Shown in pieces: positions 41,610 through 57,250 of a DNA stretch of 64,000 nucleotides; position 1 is the stretch's first letter, and each line of letters begins with the position of its first letter. Origin of the DNA: Dryocosmus kuriphilus. Taxonomy: Eukaryota > Arthropoda > Insecta > Hymenoptera > Cynipidae. The notes under the pieces were generated by a model. It made no database searches. It was not told the DNA's origin and was given only the letters and a program-made list of their open reading frames with translations. The DNA lies in assembly GCA_038277395.1 (NCBI GenBank), contig CM076196.1, positions 79,912,286 through 79,976,285 on the forward strand, in the 5' to 3' direction. The position numbers were made by a program, and so were the translations under genes.

Positions 41610-44600
41610 CTCCGTAAATTGTTTCTTGTTTCTGTTATTCCACAGGATGACGCGGTTTTGCACCAGTACCTGTGAAGTTTTTCAATTTGAATGAATTAAA
41701 CCAGAATATTTCACGAACCGGGATATAGTTTTTAATATTAATCTATTATCCACCAGTACAATTAATTAATTAATTTCAGATGTTACATTTTTAATTCGAT
41801 TGCAGGTCTAAATAATTTTTTATAGAAACGAGAGAAAATCTACCTCGGGCCGGATTTGAACCGGGAACGCCACTATTCAAGAGTGGAGCATTTTCCAATT
41901 ACGCCACCGAGGCCTCAGTAGATTGTTTCTTGTTTCTCTTATTCCAGAGGATGACGCGGTTTTGCACCAGTACCTGTGAAGTTTTCCAATTTGAATGAAT
42001 TAAACCAGAATATTTCACGAATCTGGATATAGTTTTTTTTATTAATATTAATCTATTATTCGACCAGTACAATTAATTAATCAATTTCAATCTTAATAAT
42101 TTTTTCGAGAAATAATCTACCTCGATCCGGATTTGAACGCGAGTGAAGCGTTTTCCAATTACACCACCGAGGCCTCCGCAGATTGTTTCTTGTTTCTCTT
42201 ATTCCACAGGAACGCGGTTTTTTTTGCGAAGCTTTTCAATTTGAATGAATTAAACCAGAATATTTCACGAACCTGGATATAGTTTTTAATATTAATCTAT
42301 TATCGACCAGTACAATTAATTAATCAATTTCAGATGATGTTAAATTTTTAATTGGATTGTAGGTCTAAATAATTTTTTAGAGAAACGAGAAATAATCTAC
42401 CTCGATCCGGATTTGAACCGGGAACGCCACTCTTCACGAGTGAAGCGTTTTCCAATTACACCACCGAGGCCTCCGCAGATTGTTTCTTGTTTCTCTTATT
42501 CCACAGGATGACGCGGTTTTGCACCAGTACCTGTGAAGCTTTTCAATTTGAATGAATTAAACCAGAATATTTCACGAACCTGGATATAGTTTTTAATATT
42601 AATCTATTATCGACCAGTACAATTAATTAATCAATTTGAGATGTTAAATTTTTAATTCGATTGTAGGTCTAAATAATTTTTTAGAGAAACGAGAAAAAAT
42701 CTACCTCGGCCCGGATTTGAACCGGGAACGCCACTATTCACGAGTGAAGCGTTTTCTAATTACGCCACCGAGGCCTCCGTAGATTGTTTCTTGTTTCTCT
42801 TATTCCACAGGATGACGCGGTTTTGCACCAGTACCTGTGAAGTTTTTCCAATTTGAATGAATTAAACCAGAATATTTCACGAACCTGGATATAGTTTTTA
42901 ATATTAATCTATTATCGACCAGTACAATTAATTAATTAATTTCAGATGTTAACTTCTTAATTCGATTGTAGGTCTAAATAATTTTTTAGAGAAACGAGAG
43001 AAAATCTACCTCGGCCCGGATTTGAACCGGGAACGCCACTATTCACGAGTGAAGCGTTTTCTAATTACGCCACCGAGGCCTCCGTAGATTGTTTCTTGTT
43101 TCTCTTATTCCACAGGATGACGCGGTTTTGCACCAGTACCTGTGAAGTTTTCCAATTTGAATGAATTAAACCAGAATATTTCACGAATCTGGATATAGTT
43201 TTTAATATTAATCTATTATCGACCAGTACAATTAATTAATCAATTTCAGATGTTAAATTTTTAATTCGATTGTAGGTCTAAATAATTTTTTAGAGGAACG
43301 AAAGAAAATCTACCTCGGCCCGGATTTGAACCAACAACGCCACTATTCACGAGTGAAGCGTTTTCCAATTACGCCACCGAGGCCTCGGTAGATTGTTTCT
43401 TGTTTCTGTTATTCCACAGGATGACGCGGTTTTGCACCAGTACCTGTGAAGTTTTTCAATTTGAATGAATTAAACCAGAATATTTCACGACTCTGGATAT
43501 ACTTTTTAATATTAATCTATTATCGACCAGTACAATTAATTAATCAATTTCAGATGTTAAATTTTTAATTGGATTGTAGGTCTAAATAATTTTTTAGAGA
43601 AACGAGAGAAAATCTACCTCGGCCCGGATTTGAAACGGGAACGCCACTATTCACGAGTGAAGCGTTTTCCAATTACGCCACCGAGGCCTCCCTAGATTGT
43701 GTTTCTTGTTTCTCTTATTCCACAGGATGACGCGGTTTTGCACCTGTACCTGTGAAGTTTTTCAATTTGAATGAATTAAACCAGAATATTTCACGAATCT
43801 GGATATAGTTTTTTTAATATTAATCTATTATCGACCAGTGCAATTAATTAATCAATTTCAGATGTTAAATTTTTAATTCGATTGTAGGTCTAAATAATTT
43901 TTTAGAGGAACGAAAGAAAATCTACCTCGACCCGGATTTGAACCGGGAACGCCACTATTCACGAGTGAAGTGTTTTCCAATTACGCCACCGAGGCCTCGG
44001 TAGATTGTTTCTTGTTTCTCTTATTCCACAGGATGACGCGGTTTTGCACCAGTACCTGTGAAGTTTTTCAATTTGACTGAATTAAACCAGAATATTTCAC
44101 GAATCTGGATATACTTTTTAATATTAATCTATTATCGAACAGTACAATTAATTACTCGATTTCAGATGTTAAATTTTTTATTGGATTGTAGGTCTAAATA
44201 ATTTTTTTTAGAAAAAGAGAGAAAATCTACTTCGGCCCGGATTTGAACCGGGAACGCCACTATTCACGAGTGAAGCGTTTTCCAATTACGCCACCGAGGC
44301 CTCCCTAGATTGTTTCTTGTTTCTCTTATTCCACCAGGATGACGCGGTTTTGCACCAGTACCTGTGAAGTTTTTCAATTTGAATGAATTAAACCAGAATA
44401 TTTCACGAATCTGGATATACTTTTTAATATTAATCTATTATCGACCAGTACAATTAATTAATCGATTTCAGATGTTTAAATTTTTAATTGGATTGTAGGT
44501 CTAAATAATTTTTTAGAAAAGAGAGAAAATTACTACCTCGGCCCGGATTTGAACCGGGAACGCCACTATTCACGAGTGAAGCGTTTTCCAATTACGCCAC

Positions 44601-45446
44601 CGAGGCCTCCTAGATTGTTTCTTGTTTCTCTTATTCCACAGGATGACGCGGTTTTGCACCAGTACCTGTGAACTTTTTCAATTTGAATGAATTAAACCAG
44701 AATATTTTCACGAATCTGGATATAGCTTTTTAATATTAATCTATTATCGACCAGTACAATTAATTAATCAATTTCAGATGTTAAATTTTTAATTGGCTTG
44801 TAGGTCTAAATAATTTTTTAGAGAAACGAGAGAAAATCTACCTCGGCCCGGATTTGAAAACGGGAACGCCACTATTCACGAGTGAAGCGTTTTCCAATTA
44901 CGCCACCGAGGCCTCGGTAGATTGTTTCTTGTTTCTCTTATTCCACAGGATGACGCGGTTTTGCACCAGTACCTGTGAAGTTTTTCAATTTGAATGAATT
45001 AAACCAGAATATTTCACGAATCTGGATATAGTTTTTAATATTAATCTATTATCGACCAGTGCAATTAATTAATCAATTTCAGATGTTAAATTTTTAATTC
45101 GATTGTAGGTCTAAATAATTTTTTTAGAGGAACGAAAGAAAATCTACCTCGGCCCGGATTTGAACCGACAACGCCACTATTCACGAGTGAAGTGTTTTCC
45201 AATTACGCCACCGAGGCCTCGGTAGATTGTTTCTTGTTTCTCTTATTCCACAGGATGACGCGGTTTTGCACCAGTACCTGTGAAGTTTTTCAATTTGACT
45301 GAATTAAACCAGAATATTTCACGAATCTGGATATACTTTTTAATATTAATCTATTATCGACCAGCATAATTAATTAATCGATTTCAGATGTTAAACTTTT
45401 GATTGGATTGTAGGTCTAAATAATTTTTTAGAAACGAGAGAAAATC

Positions 45447-45519
45447 TACCTCGGCCCGGATTTGAACCGAAAACGCCACTATTTACGAGTGAAGTGTTTT
45501 CCAATTACGCCACCGAGGC
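45447..45519 (-). tRNA. tRNA-like gene of the satellite, subfamily 2 (example copy)
   Basis: Second common form: the T stem 5' strand is TTCGG or GTCGG instead of CCCGG, and the D arm closes GCGT/ACAC instead of GCGT/ACGC, so two stems are weakened. Here the loop reads CGTAAAT (UAA by position). Both boxes stay intact. Forms 1 and 2 alternate irregularly along the array; examples of form 2 lie near 45149, 47273, 47580, 50322, 52150, 55815, 57801, 59929 and 63788. Confidence 0.5.
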
Positions 45520-48500
45520 CTCGGTAGATTGTTTCTTGTTTCTCTTATTCCACAGGATGACGCGGTTTTGCACCAGTACCTGTGAAGTTTTTCAATTTGA
45601 ATGAATTAAACCAGAATATTTCACGAATCTGGATATACTTTTTAATATTAATCTATTATCGACCAGTACAATTAATTAATCGATTTCAGATGTTAAATTT
45701 TTAATTCGATTGTAGGTCTAAATAATTTTTTAGAGGAACGAGAGAAAATCTACCTCGGCCCGGATTTGAAACAGGGAACGCCACTATTCACGAGTGAAGC
45801 GTTTTCCAATTACGCCACCGAGGCCTCGGTAGATTGTTTCTTGTTTCTCTTATTCCACAGGATGACGCGGTTTTGCACCAGTACCTGTGAAGTTTTTCAA
45901 TTTGACTGAATTAAACCAGAATATTTCACGAATCTGGATATACTTTTTAATATTAATCTATTATCGACCAGTACAATTAATTAATCGATTTCAGATGTTA
46001 AATTTTTGATTGGATTGTAGGTCTAAATAATTTTTTAGAAAAACGAGAAGAAAATCTACCTCGGCCCGGATTTGAACCGACAACGCCACTATTCACGAGT
46101 GAAGTGTTTTCCAATTACGCCACCGAGGCCTCGGTAGATTGTTTCTTGTTTCTCTTATTCCACAGGATGACGCGGTTTTGCACCAGTACCTGTGAAGTTT
46201 TTCAATTTGAATGAATTAAACCAGAATATTTCACGAATCTGGATATAGTTTTTAATATTAATCTATTATCGACCAGTGCAATTAATTAATCAATTTCAGA
46301 TGTTAAATTTTTATTTCGATTGTAGGTCTAAATAATTTTTTAGAGGAACGAGAGAAAATCTACCTCGGCCCGGATTTGAACCGGGAACGCCACTATTCAC
46401 GAGTGAAGCGTTTTCCAATTACGCCACCGAGGCCTCGGTTAGATTGTTTCTTGTTTCTCTTATTCCACAGGATGACGCGGTTTTGCACCAGTACCTGTGA
46501 AGTTTTTCAATTTGACTGAATTAAACCAGAATATTTCACGAATCTGGGTTTTTAATATTAATCTATTATCGACCAGTACAATTAATTAATCAACAGATGT
46601 TAAATTTTTAATTCGATTGTAGGTCTAAATAATTTTTTAGAGAAACGAGAGAAAATCTACCTCGGCCCGGATTTGAACCGGGAACGCCACTATTCACGAG
46701 TGAAGCGTTTTCCAATTACGCCACCGAGGCCCGGTAGATTGTTTCTTGTTTCTCTTATTCCACAGGATGACGCGGTTTTGCACCAGTACCTGTGAACTTT
46801 TTCAATTTGAATGAATTAAACCAGAATATTTCACGAATCTGGATATAGCTTTTTAATATTAATCTATTATCGACCAGTACAATTAATTAATCAATTTCAG
46901 ATGTTAAATTTTTAATTGGATTGTAGGTCTAAATAATTTTTTAGAGAAACGAGAGAAAATCTACCTCGGCCCGGATTTGAACCGGGAACGCCACTATTCA
47001 CGAGTGAAGCGTTTTCCAATTACGCCACCGAGGCCTCGGTAGATTGTTTCTTGTTTCTCTTATTCCACAGGATGACGCGGTTTTGCACCAGTACCTGTGA
47101 AGTTTTTCAATTTGAATGAATTAAACCAGAATATTTCACGAATCTGGATATACTTTTTTAATATTAATCTATTATCGACCAGTGCAATTAATTAATCAAT
47201 TTCAGATGTTAAATTTTTAATTCGATTGTAGGTCTAAATAATTTTTTAGAGAAACGAAGAAGAAAATCTACCTCGGCCCGGATTTGAACCGACAACGCCA
47301 CTATTCACGAGTGAAGTGTTTTCCAATTACGCCACCGAGGCCTCGGTAGATTGTTTCTTGTTTCTCTTATTCCACAGGATGACGCGGTTTTGCACCAGTA
47401 CCTGTGAAGTTTTTTCAATTTGAATGAATTAAACCAGAATATTTCACGAATCTGGATATACTTTTTAATATTAATCTATTATCGACCAGTGCAAATTAAT
47501 TAATCAATTTCAGATGTTAAATTTTTAATTCGATTGTAGGTCTAAATAATTTTTTAGAGGAACGAAAAGAAAATCTACCTCGGCCCGGATTTGAACCGAC
47601 AACGCCACTATTCACGAGTGAAGTGTTTTCCAATTACGCCACCGAGGCCTCGGTAGATTGTTTCTTGTTTCTCTTATTCCACAGGATGACGCGGTTTTGC
47701 ACCAGTACCTGTGAAGTTTTTCAATTTGAACTGAATTAAACCAGAATATTTCACGAATCTGGATATACTTTTTAATATTAATCTATTATCGACCAGTACA
47801 ATTAATTAATCAATTTCAGATGTTAAATTTTTAATTGGATTGTAGGTCTAAATAATTTTTTAGAAAAACGAGAGAAAATCTACCTCGGCCCGGATTTGAA
47901 CCGACAACGCCACTATTTACGAGTGAAGTGTTTTCCAATTACGCCACCGAGGCCTCGGTAGATTGTTTCTTGTTTCTCTTATTCCACAGGATGACGCGGT
48001 TTTGCACCAGTACCTGTGAAGTTTTTCAATTTGAATGAATTAAACCAGAATATTTCACGAATCTGGATATAGTTTTTAATATTAATCTATTATCGACCAG
48101 TGCAATTAATTAATCAATTTCAGATGTTAAATTTTTAATTCGATTGTAGGTCTAAATAATTTTTTAGAGAAAACGAGAGAAAATCTACCTCGGCCCGGAT
48201 TTGAACCGGGAACGCCACTATTCACGAGTGAAGCGTTTTCCAATTACGCCACCGAGGCCTCCGTAGATTGTTTCTTGTTTCTCTTATTCCACAGGATGAC
48301 GCGGTTTTGCACCAGTACCTGTGAAGTTTTTCAATTTGAATGAATTAAACCAGAATATTTCACGAATCTGGATATAGTTTTTAATATTAATCTATTATCG
48401 ACCAGTACAATTAATTAATTAATTTCAGATGTTAAATTTTTAATTCGATTGTAGGTCTAAATAATTTTTTAGAAAAACGAGAGAAAATCTACCTCGGCCC

Positions 48501-51500
48501 GGATTTGAACCGGGAACGCCACTATTCACGAGTGAGCATTTTCCAATTACGCCACCGAGGCCTCAGTAGATTGTTTCTTGTTTCTCTTATTCCACAGGAT
48601 GACGCGGTTTTGCACCAGTACCTGTGAAGTTTTTCAATTTGAATGAATTAAACCAGAATATTTCACGAATCTGGATATAGTTTTTAATATTAATTATTAT
48701 CGACCAGTACAATTAATTAATCAATTTCAGATGTTAAATTTTTAATTGGATTGTAGGTCTAAATAATTTTTTTTAGAAAACGAGAAAAATCTACCTCGGC
48801 CCGGATTTGAACCGGGAACGCCACTATTCACGAGTGAAGCGTTTTCCAATTACGCCACCGAGGCCTCCGTAGATTGTTTCTTGTTTCTCTTATTCCACAG
48901 GATGACGCGGTTTTTGCACCAGTACCTGTGAAGTTTTTCAATTTGAATGAATTAAACCAGAATATTTCACGAACCTGGATATAGTTTTTAATATTAATCT
49001 ATTATCGACCAGTACAATTAATTAATCAATTTGAGATGTTAAATTTTTAATTCGATTGTAGGTCTAAATAATTTTTTAGAGAAACGAGAGAAAATCTACC
49101 TCGGCCCGGATTTGAACCGGGAACGCCACTATTCACGAGTGAAGTGTTTTCCAATTACGCCACCGAGGCCTCGGTAGATTGTTTCTTGTTTCTCTTATTC
49201 CACAGGATGACGCGGTTTTGCACCAGTACCTGTGAAGTTTTTTTCAATTTGAATGAATTAAACCAGAATATTTCACGAATCTGGATATAGTTTTTAATAT
49301 TAATCTATTATCGACCAGTACAATTAATTAATCAATTTCAGATGTTAAATTTTTAATTCGATTGTAGGTCTAAATAATTTTTTAGAGAAACGAGAGAAAA
49401 TCTACCTCGGCCCGGATTTGAACGGGAACGCCACTATTCACGAGTGAAGCGTTTTCCAATTACGCCACCGAGGCCTCCGGTAGATTGTTTCTTGTTTCTC
49501 TTATTCCACAGGATGACGCGGTTTTGCACCAGTACCTGTGAAGTTTTTCAATTTGAATGAATTAAACCAGAATATTTCACGAATCTGGATATAGTTTTTA
49601 ATATTAATCTATTATCGACCAGTACAATTAATTAATCAATTTCAGATGTTAAATTTTTAATTCGATTGTAGGGTCTAAATAATTTTTTAGAGGAACGAAA
49701 GAAAATCTACCTCGGCCCGGATTTGAACCGGGAACGCCACTATTCACGAGTGAAGCGTTTTCCAATTACGCCACCGAGGCCTCGGTAGATTGTTTCTTGT
49801 TTCTGTTATTCCACAGGATGACGCGGTTTTGCACCAGTACCTGTGAAGTTTTTCAATTTGAATGAATTAAACCAGAATATTTCACGAATCTGGATATACT
49901 TTTTAATATTAATCTATTATCGACCAGTACAATTAATTAATCAATTTCAGATGTTAAATTTTTAATTGGATTGTAGGTCTAAATAATTTTTTAGAGAAAC
50001 GAGAGAAAATCTACCTCGGCCCGGATTTGAAACGGGAACGCCACTATTCACGAGTGAAGCGTTTTCCAATTACGCCACCGAGGCCTCCGGTAGATTGTTT
50101 CTTGTTTCTCTTATTCCACAGGATGACGCGGTTTTGCACCAGTACCTGTGAAGTTTTTCAATTTGAATGAATTAAAAACCAGAATATTTCACGAATCTGG
50201 ATATAGTTTTTAATATTAATCTATTATCGACCAGTACAATTAATTAATCAATTTCAGATGTTAAATTTTTAATTCGATTGTAGGTCTAAATAATTTTTTA
50301 GAGAAACGAGAGAAAATCTACCTCGGCCCGGATTTGAACCGACAACGCCACTATTCACGAGTGAAGTGTTTTCCAATTACGCCACCGAGGCCTCGGTAGA
50401 TTGTTTCTTGTTTCTCTTATTCCACAGGATGACGCGGTTTTGCACCAGTACCTGTGAAGTTTTTCAATTTGAATGAATTAAACCAGAATATTTCACGAAT
50501 CTGGATATACTTTTTAATATTAATCTATTATCGACCAGTACAATTAATTAATCGATTTCAGATGTTAAATTTTTAATTGGATTGTAGGTCTAAATAATTT
50601 TTTAGAAAAAGAGAGAAAATCTACTTCGGCCCGGATTTGAACCGGGAACGCCACTATTCACGAGTGAAGCGTTTTCCAATTACGCCACCGAGGCCTCCCT
50701 AGATTGTTTCTTGTTTCTCTTATTCCACAGGATGACGCGGTTTTGCACCAGTACCTGTGAAGTTTTTCAATTTGAATGAATTAAACCAGAATATTTCACG
50801 AATCTGGATATACTTTTTTAATATTAATCTATTATCGACCAGTACAATTAATTAATCAATTTCAGATGTTAAATTTTTAATTGGATTGTAGGTCTAAATA
50901 ATTTTTTTTAGAAAAAGAGAGAAAATCTACCTCGGCCCGGATTTGAACCGGGAACGCCACTTTTCACGAGTGAAGCGTTTTCCAATTACGCCACCGAGGC
51001 CTCCCTAGATTGTTTCTTGTTTCTCTTATTCCACAGGATGACGCGGTTTTGCACCAGTACCTGTGAAGTTTTTCAATTTGAATGAATTAAACCAGAATAT
51101 TTCACGAATCTGGATATAGTTTTTAATATTAATCTATTATCGACCAGTGCAATTAATTAATCAATTTCAGATGTTAAATTTTTAATTCGATTGTAGGTCT
51201 AAATAATTTTTTAGAGAAACGAGAGAAAATCTACCTCGGCCCGGATTTGAACCGGGAACGCCACTATTCACGAGTGAAGCGTTTTCCAATTACGCCACCG
51301 AGGCCTCGGTAGATTGTTTCTTGTTTCTCTTATTCCACAGGATGACGCGGTTTTGCACCAGTACCTGTGAAGTTTTTCAATTTGAATGAATTAAACCAGA
51401 ATATTTCACGAATCTGGATATACTTTTTTAATATTAATCTATTATCGACCAGTACAATTAATTAATCAATTTCAGATGTTAAATTTTTAATTGGATTTTA

Positions 51501-54500
51501 GGTCTAAATAATTTTTTAGAAAACGAGAGAAAATCTACCTCGGCCCGGATTTGAACCGGGAACGCCACTATTCACGAGTGAAGCGTTTTCCAATTACGCC
51601 ACCGAGGCCTCGGTAGATTGTTTCTTGTTTCTCTTATTCCACAGGATGACGCGGTTTTGCACCAGTACCTGTGAAGTTTTTCAATTTGAATGAATTAAAC
51701 CAGAATATTTCACGAATCTGGATATACTTTTTAATATTAATCTATTATCGACCAGTACAATTAATTAATCAATTTCAGATGTTAAAATTTTTAATTGGAT
51801 TGTAGGTCTAAATAATTTTTTAGAGAAACGAGAGAAAATCTACCTCGGCCCGGATTTGAACCGGGAACGCCACTATTCACGAGTGAAGCGTTTTCCAATT
51901 ACGCCACCGAGGCCTCGGTAGATTGTTTCTTGTTTCTCTTATTCCACAGGATGACGCGGTTTTGCACCAGTACCTGTGAAGTTTTTCAATTTGAATGAAT
52001 TAAACCAGAATATTTCACGAATCTGGATATAGTTTTTAATATTAATCTATTATCGACCAGTGCAATTAATTAATCAATTTCAGATGTTAAATTTTTAATT
52101 CGATTGTAGGTCTAAATAATTTTTTAGAGGAAACGAAAGAAAATCTACCTCGGCCCGGATTTGAACCGACAACGCCACTATTCACGAGTGAAGTGTTTTC
52201 CAATTACGCCACCGAGGCCTCGGTAGATTGTTTCTTGTTTCTCTTATTCCACAGGATGACGCGGTTTTGCACCAGTACCTGTGAAGTTTTTCAATTTGAA
52301 TGAATTAAACCAGAATATTTCACGAATCTGGATATACTTTTTAATATTAATCTATTATCGACCAGTACAATTAATTAATCGATTTCAGATGTTAAATTTT
52401 TAATTGGATTGTAGGTCTAAATAATTTTTTAGAAAAACGAGAGAAAATCTACCTCGGCCCGGATTTGAACCGGGAACGCCACTATTCACGAGTGAAGCGT
52501 TTTCCAATTACGCCACCGAGGCCTCGGTAGATTGTTTCTTGTTTCTCTTATTCCACAGGATGACGCGGTTTTGCACCAGTACCTGTGAAGTTTTTCAATT
52601 TGAATGAATTAAACCAGAATATTTCACGAATCTGGATATACTTTTTAATATTAATCTATTATCGACCAGTACAATTAATTAATCGATTTCAGATGTTAAA
52701 TTTTTAATTCGATTGTAGGTCTAAATAATTTTTTAGAGGAACGAGAGAAAATCTACCTCGGCCCGGATTTGAACCGGGAACGCCACTATTCACGAGTGAA
52801 GCGTTTTCCAATTACGCCACCGAGGCCTCGGTAGATTGTTTCTTGTTTCTCTTATTCCACAGGATGACGCGGTTTTGCACCAGTACCTGTGAAGTTTTTC
52901 AATTTGAATGAATTAAACCAGAATATTTCACGAATCTGGATATACTTTTTAATATTAATCTATTATCGACCAGTACAATTAATTAATCAATTTCAGATGT
53001 TAAATTTTTAATTGGATTGTAGGTCTAAATAATTTTTTAGAGAAAAACGAGAGAAAATCTACCTCGGCCCGGATTTGAACCGGGAACGCCACTATTCACG
53101 AGTGAAGCGTTTTCCAATTACGCCACCGAGGCCTCGGTAGATTGTTTCTTGTTTCTCTTATTCCACAGGATGACGCGGTTTTGCACCAGTACCTGTGAAG
53201 TTTTTCAATTTGAATGAATTAAACCAGAATATTTCACGAATCTGGATATAGTTTTTAATATTAATCTATTATCGACCAGTGCAATTAATTAATCAATTTC
53301 AGATGTTAAATTTTTAATTCGATTGTAGGTCTAAATAATTTTTTAGAGAAACGAGAGAAAATCTACCTCGGCCCGGATTTGAACCGAACGCCACTATTCA
53401 CGAGTGAAGCGTTTTCCAATTACGCCACCGAGGCCTCGGTAGATTGTTTCTTGTTTCTCTTATTCCACAGGATGACGCGGTTTTGCACCAGTACCTGTGA
53501 AGTTTTTTTAATTTGAATGAATTAAACCAGAATATTTCACGAATCTGGATATACTTTTTAATATTAATCTATTATCGACCAGTACAATTAATTAATCAAT
53601 TTCAGATGTTAAATTTTTAATTGGATTGTTATTCTAAATAATTTTTTAGAGAAACGAGAGAAAATCTACCTCGGCCCGGATTTGAAACGGGAACGCCACT
53701 ATTCACGAGTGAAGCGTTTTCCAATTACGCCACCGAGGCCTCGGTAGATTGTTTCTTGTTTCTCTTATTCCACAGGATGACGCGGTTTTGCACCAGTACC
53801 TGTGAAGTTTTTCAATTTGAATGAATTAAACCAGAATATTTCACGAATCTGGATATAGTTTTTAATATTAATCTATTATCGACCAGTACAATTAATTAAT
53901 CAATTTCAGATGTTAAATTTTTAATTGGATTGTAGGTCTAAATAATTTTTTAGAGAAACGAGAGAAAATCTACCTCGGCCCGGATTTGAACGGGAACGCC
54001 ACTATTCACGAGTGAAGCGTTTTCCAATTACGCCACCGAGGCCTCGGTAGATTGTTTCTTGTTTCTCTTATTCCACAGGATGACGCGGTTTTGCACCTGT
54101 ACCTGTGAAGTTTTTCAATTTGAATGAATTAAACCAGAATATTTCACGAATCTGGATATACTTTTTAATATTAATCTATTATCGACTTTTTAATATTAAT
54201 CAGTACAATTAATTAATCAATTTCAGATGTTAAATTTTTAATTGGATTGTAGGTCTAAATAATTTTTTAGAAAACGAGAGAAAATCTACCTCGGCCCGGA
54301 TTTGAACCGGGAACGCCACTATTCACGAGTGAAGCGTTTTCCAATTACGCCACCGAGGCCTCGGTAGATTTTCTTGTTTCTCTTATTCCACAGGATGACG
54401 CGGTTTTGCACCAGTACCTGTGAAGTTTTTCAATTTGAATGAATTAAACCAGAATATTTCACGAATCTGGATATACTTTTTAATATTAATCTATTATCGA

Positions 54501-57209
54501 CCAGTACAATTAATTAATCAATTTCAGATGTTAAATTTTTAATTGGATTGTAGGTCTAAATAATTTTTTAGAAAACGAGAGAAAATCTACCTCGGCCCGG
54601 ATTTGAACGGGAACGCCACTATTCACGAGTGAAGCGTTTTCCAATTACGCCACCGAGGCCTCCTAGATTGTTTCTTGTTTCTCTTATTCCACAGGATGAC
54701 GCGGTTTTGCACCACTAAATGTACCTGTGAAGTTTTTCAATTTGAATGAATTAAACCAGAATATTTCACGAATCTGGATATACTTTTTAATATTAATCTA
54801 TTATCGACCAGTACAATTAATTATCAATTTCAGATGTAATTTTTTATTTGGATTGATTGTAGGTCTAAATAATTTTTTAGAAAAACGAGAGAAAATCTAC
54901 CTCGGCCCGGATTTGAACGGGAACGCCACTATTCACGAGTGAAGCGTTTTCCAATTACGCCACCGAGGCCTCCCTAGATTGTTTCTTGTTTCTCTCATTC
55001 CACCGGATGACGCGGTTTTGCACCAGTACCTGTGAAGTTTTTCAATTTGAATGAATTAAACCAGAATATTTCACGAATCTGGATATACTTTTTAATATTA
55101 ATCTATTATCGACCAGTACAATTAATTAATCGATTTCAGATGTTAAATTTTTAATTGGATTGTAGGTCTAAATAATTTTTTAGAAAAAGAGAGAAAATCT
55201 ACTTCGGCCCGGATTTGAACCGGGAACGCCACTATTCACGAGTGAAGCGTTTTCCAATTACGCCACCGAGGCCTCCCTAGATTGTTTCTTGTTTCTCTTA
55301 TTCCACCGGATGACGCGGTTTTGCACCAGTACCTGTGAACTTTTTCAATTTGAATGAATTAAACCAGAATATTTCACGAATCTGGATATGCTTTTTAATA
55401 TTAATCTGTTATCGACCAGTACAATTAATTAATCAATTTCAGATGTTAAATTTTTAATTGGCTTGTAGGTCTAAATAATTTTTTAGAGAAACGAGAGAAA
55501 ATCTACCTCGGCCCGGATTTGAAACGGGAACGCCACTATTCACGAGTGAAGCGTTTTCCAATTACGCCACCGAGGCCTCGGTAGATTGTTTCTTGTTTCT
55601 CTTATTCCACAGGATGACGCGGTTTTGCACCAGTACCTGTGAAGTTTTTCAATTTGAATGAATTAAACCAGAATATTTCACGAATCTGGATATAGTTTTT
55701 AATATTAATCTATTATCGACCAGTGCAATTAATTAATCAATTTCAGATGTTAAATTTTTAATTCGATTGTAGGTCTAAATAATAATTTTTTAGAGGAACG
55801 AAAGAAAATCTACCTCGGCCCGGATTTGAACCGACAACGCCACTATTCACGAGTGAAGTGTTTTCCAATTACGCCACCGAGGCCTCGGTAGATTGTTTCT
55901 TGTTTCTCTTATTCCACAGGATGACGCGGTTTTGCACCAGTACCTGTGAAGTTTTTTAATTTGACTGAATTAAACCAGAATATTTCACGAATCTGGATAT
56001 ACTTTTTAATATTAATCTATTATCGACCAGTATAATTAATTAATCGATTTCAGATGTTAAACTTTTGATTGGATTGTAGGTCTAAATAATTTTTTAGAAA
56101 AACGAGAGAAAATCTACCTCGGCCCGGATTTGAACCGAAAACGCCACTATTTACGAGTGAAGTGTTTTCCAATTACGCCACCGAGGCCTCGGTAGATTGT
56201 TTCTTGTTTCTCTTATTCCACAGGATGAAGCGGTTTTGCACCAGTACCTGTGAAGTTTTTCAATTTGAATGAATTAAACCAGAATATTTCACGAATCTGG
56301 ATATACTTTTTAATATTAATCTATTATCGACCAGTACAATTAATTAATCGATTTCAGATGTTAAATTTTTAATTCGATTGTAGGTCTAAATAATTTTTTA
56401 GAGGAACGAGAGAAAATCTACCTCGGCCCGGATTTGCACAGGGAACGCCACTATTCACGAGTGAAGCGTTTTCCAATTACGTCACCGAGGCCTCGGTAGA
56501 TTGTTTCTTGTTTCTCTTATTCCACAGGATGACGCGGTTTTGCACCAGTACCTGTGAAGTTTTTCAATTTGACTGAATTAAACCAGAATATTTCACGAAT
56601 CTGGATATACTTTTTAATATTAATCTATTATCGACCAGTACAATTAATTAATCGATTTCAGATGTTAAATTTTTGATTGGATTGTAGGTCTAAATAATTT
56701 TTTAGAAAAACGAGAGAAAATCTACCTCGGCCCGGATTTGAACCGACAACGCCACTATTTACGAGTGAAGTGTTTTCCAATTACGCCACCGAGGCCTCGG
56801 TAGATTGTTTCTTGTTTCTCTTATTCCACAGGATGACGCGGTTTTGCACCAGTACCTGTGAAGTTTTTCAATTTGAATGAATTAAACCAGAATATTTCAC
56901 GAATCTGGATATAGTTTTTTAATATTAATCTATTATCGACCAGTGCAATTAATTAATCAATTTCAGATGTTAAATTTTTAATTCGATTGTAGGTCTAAAT
57001 AATTTTTTAGAGGAACGAGAGAAAATCTACCTCGGCCCGGATTTGAACCGGGAACGCCACTATTCACGAGTGAAGCGTTTTCCAATTACGCCACCGAGGC
57101 CTCGGTAGATTGTTTCTTGTTTCTCTTATTCCACAGGATGACGCGGTTTTGCACCAGTACCTGTGAAGTTTTTCAATTTGACTGAATTAAACCAGAATAT
57201 TTCACGAAT

Positions 57210-57250
57210 CTGGATATACTTCACGAGTGAATTTTTTTTTTTCCAATTAC
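57210..57250. repeat. fused monomer junction 1
   Basis: 'CTGGATATACTT' is joined directly to 'CACGAGTGAA', skipping about 200 bp (half the spacer plus the T arm). The same join is at 61674-61700, so it arose once and was then copied within the array. Here a T run follows, replacing part of the D arm. Confidence 0.85.

Noticed and set aside
41470..41650. Splice-acceptor-like tracts (TCTCTTATTCCACAG, AATTTCAG) in each satellite unit
   Set aside because: No donor or open reading frame goes with them; a Py-rich spacer gives such sites by chance.
54727..54942. Small ORFs in the satellite (also near 57844, 58756 and 61579)
   Set aside because: They arise from units with indels that shift stops, start in spacer sequence and are not kept between units.
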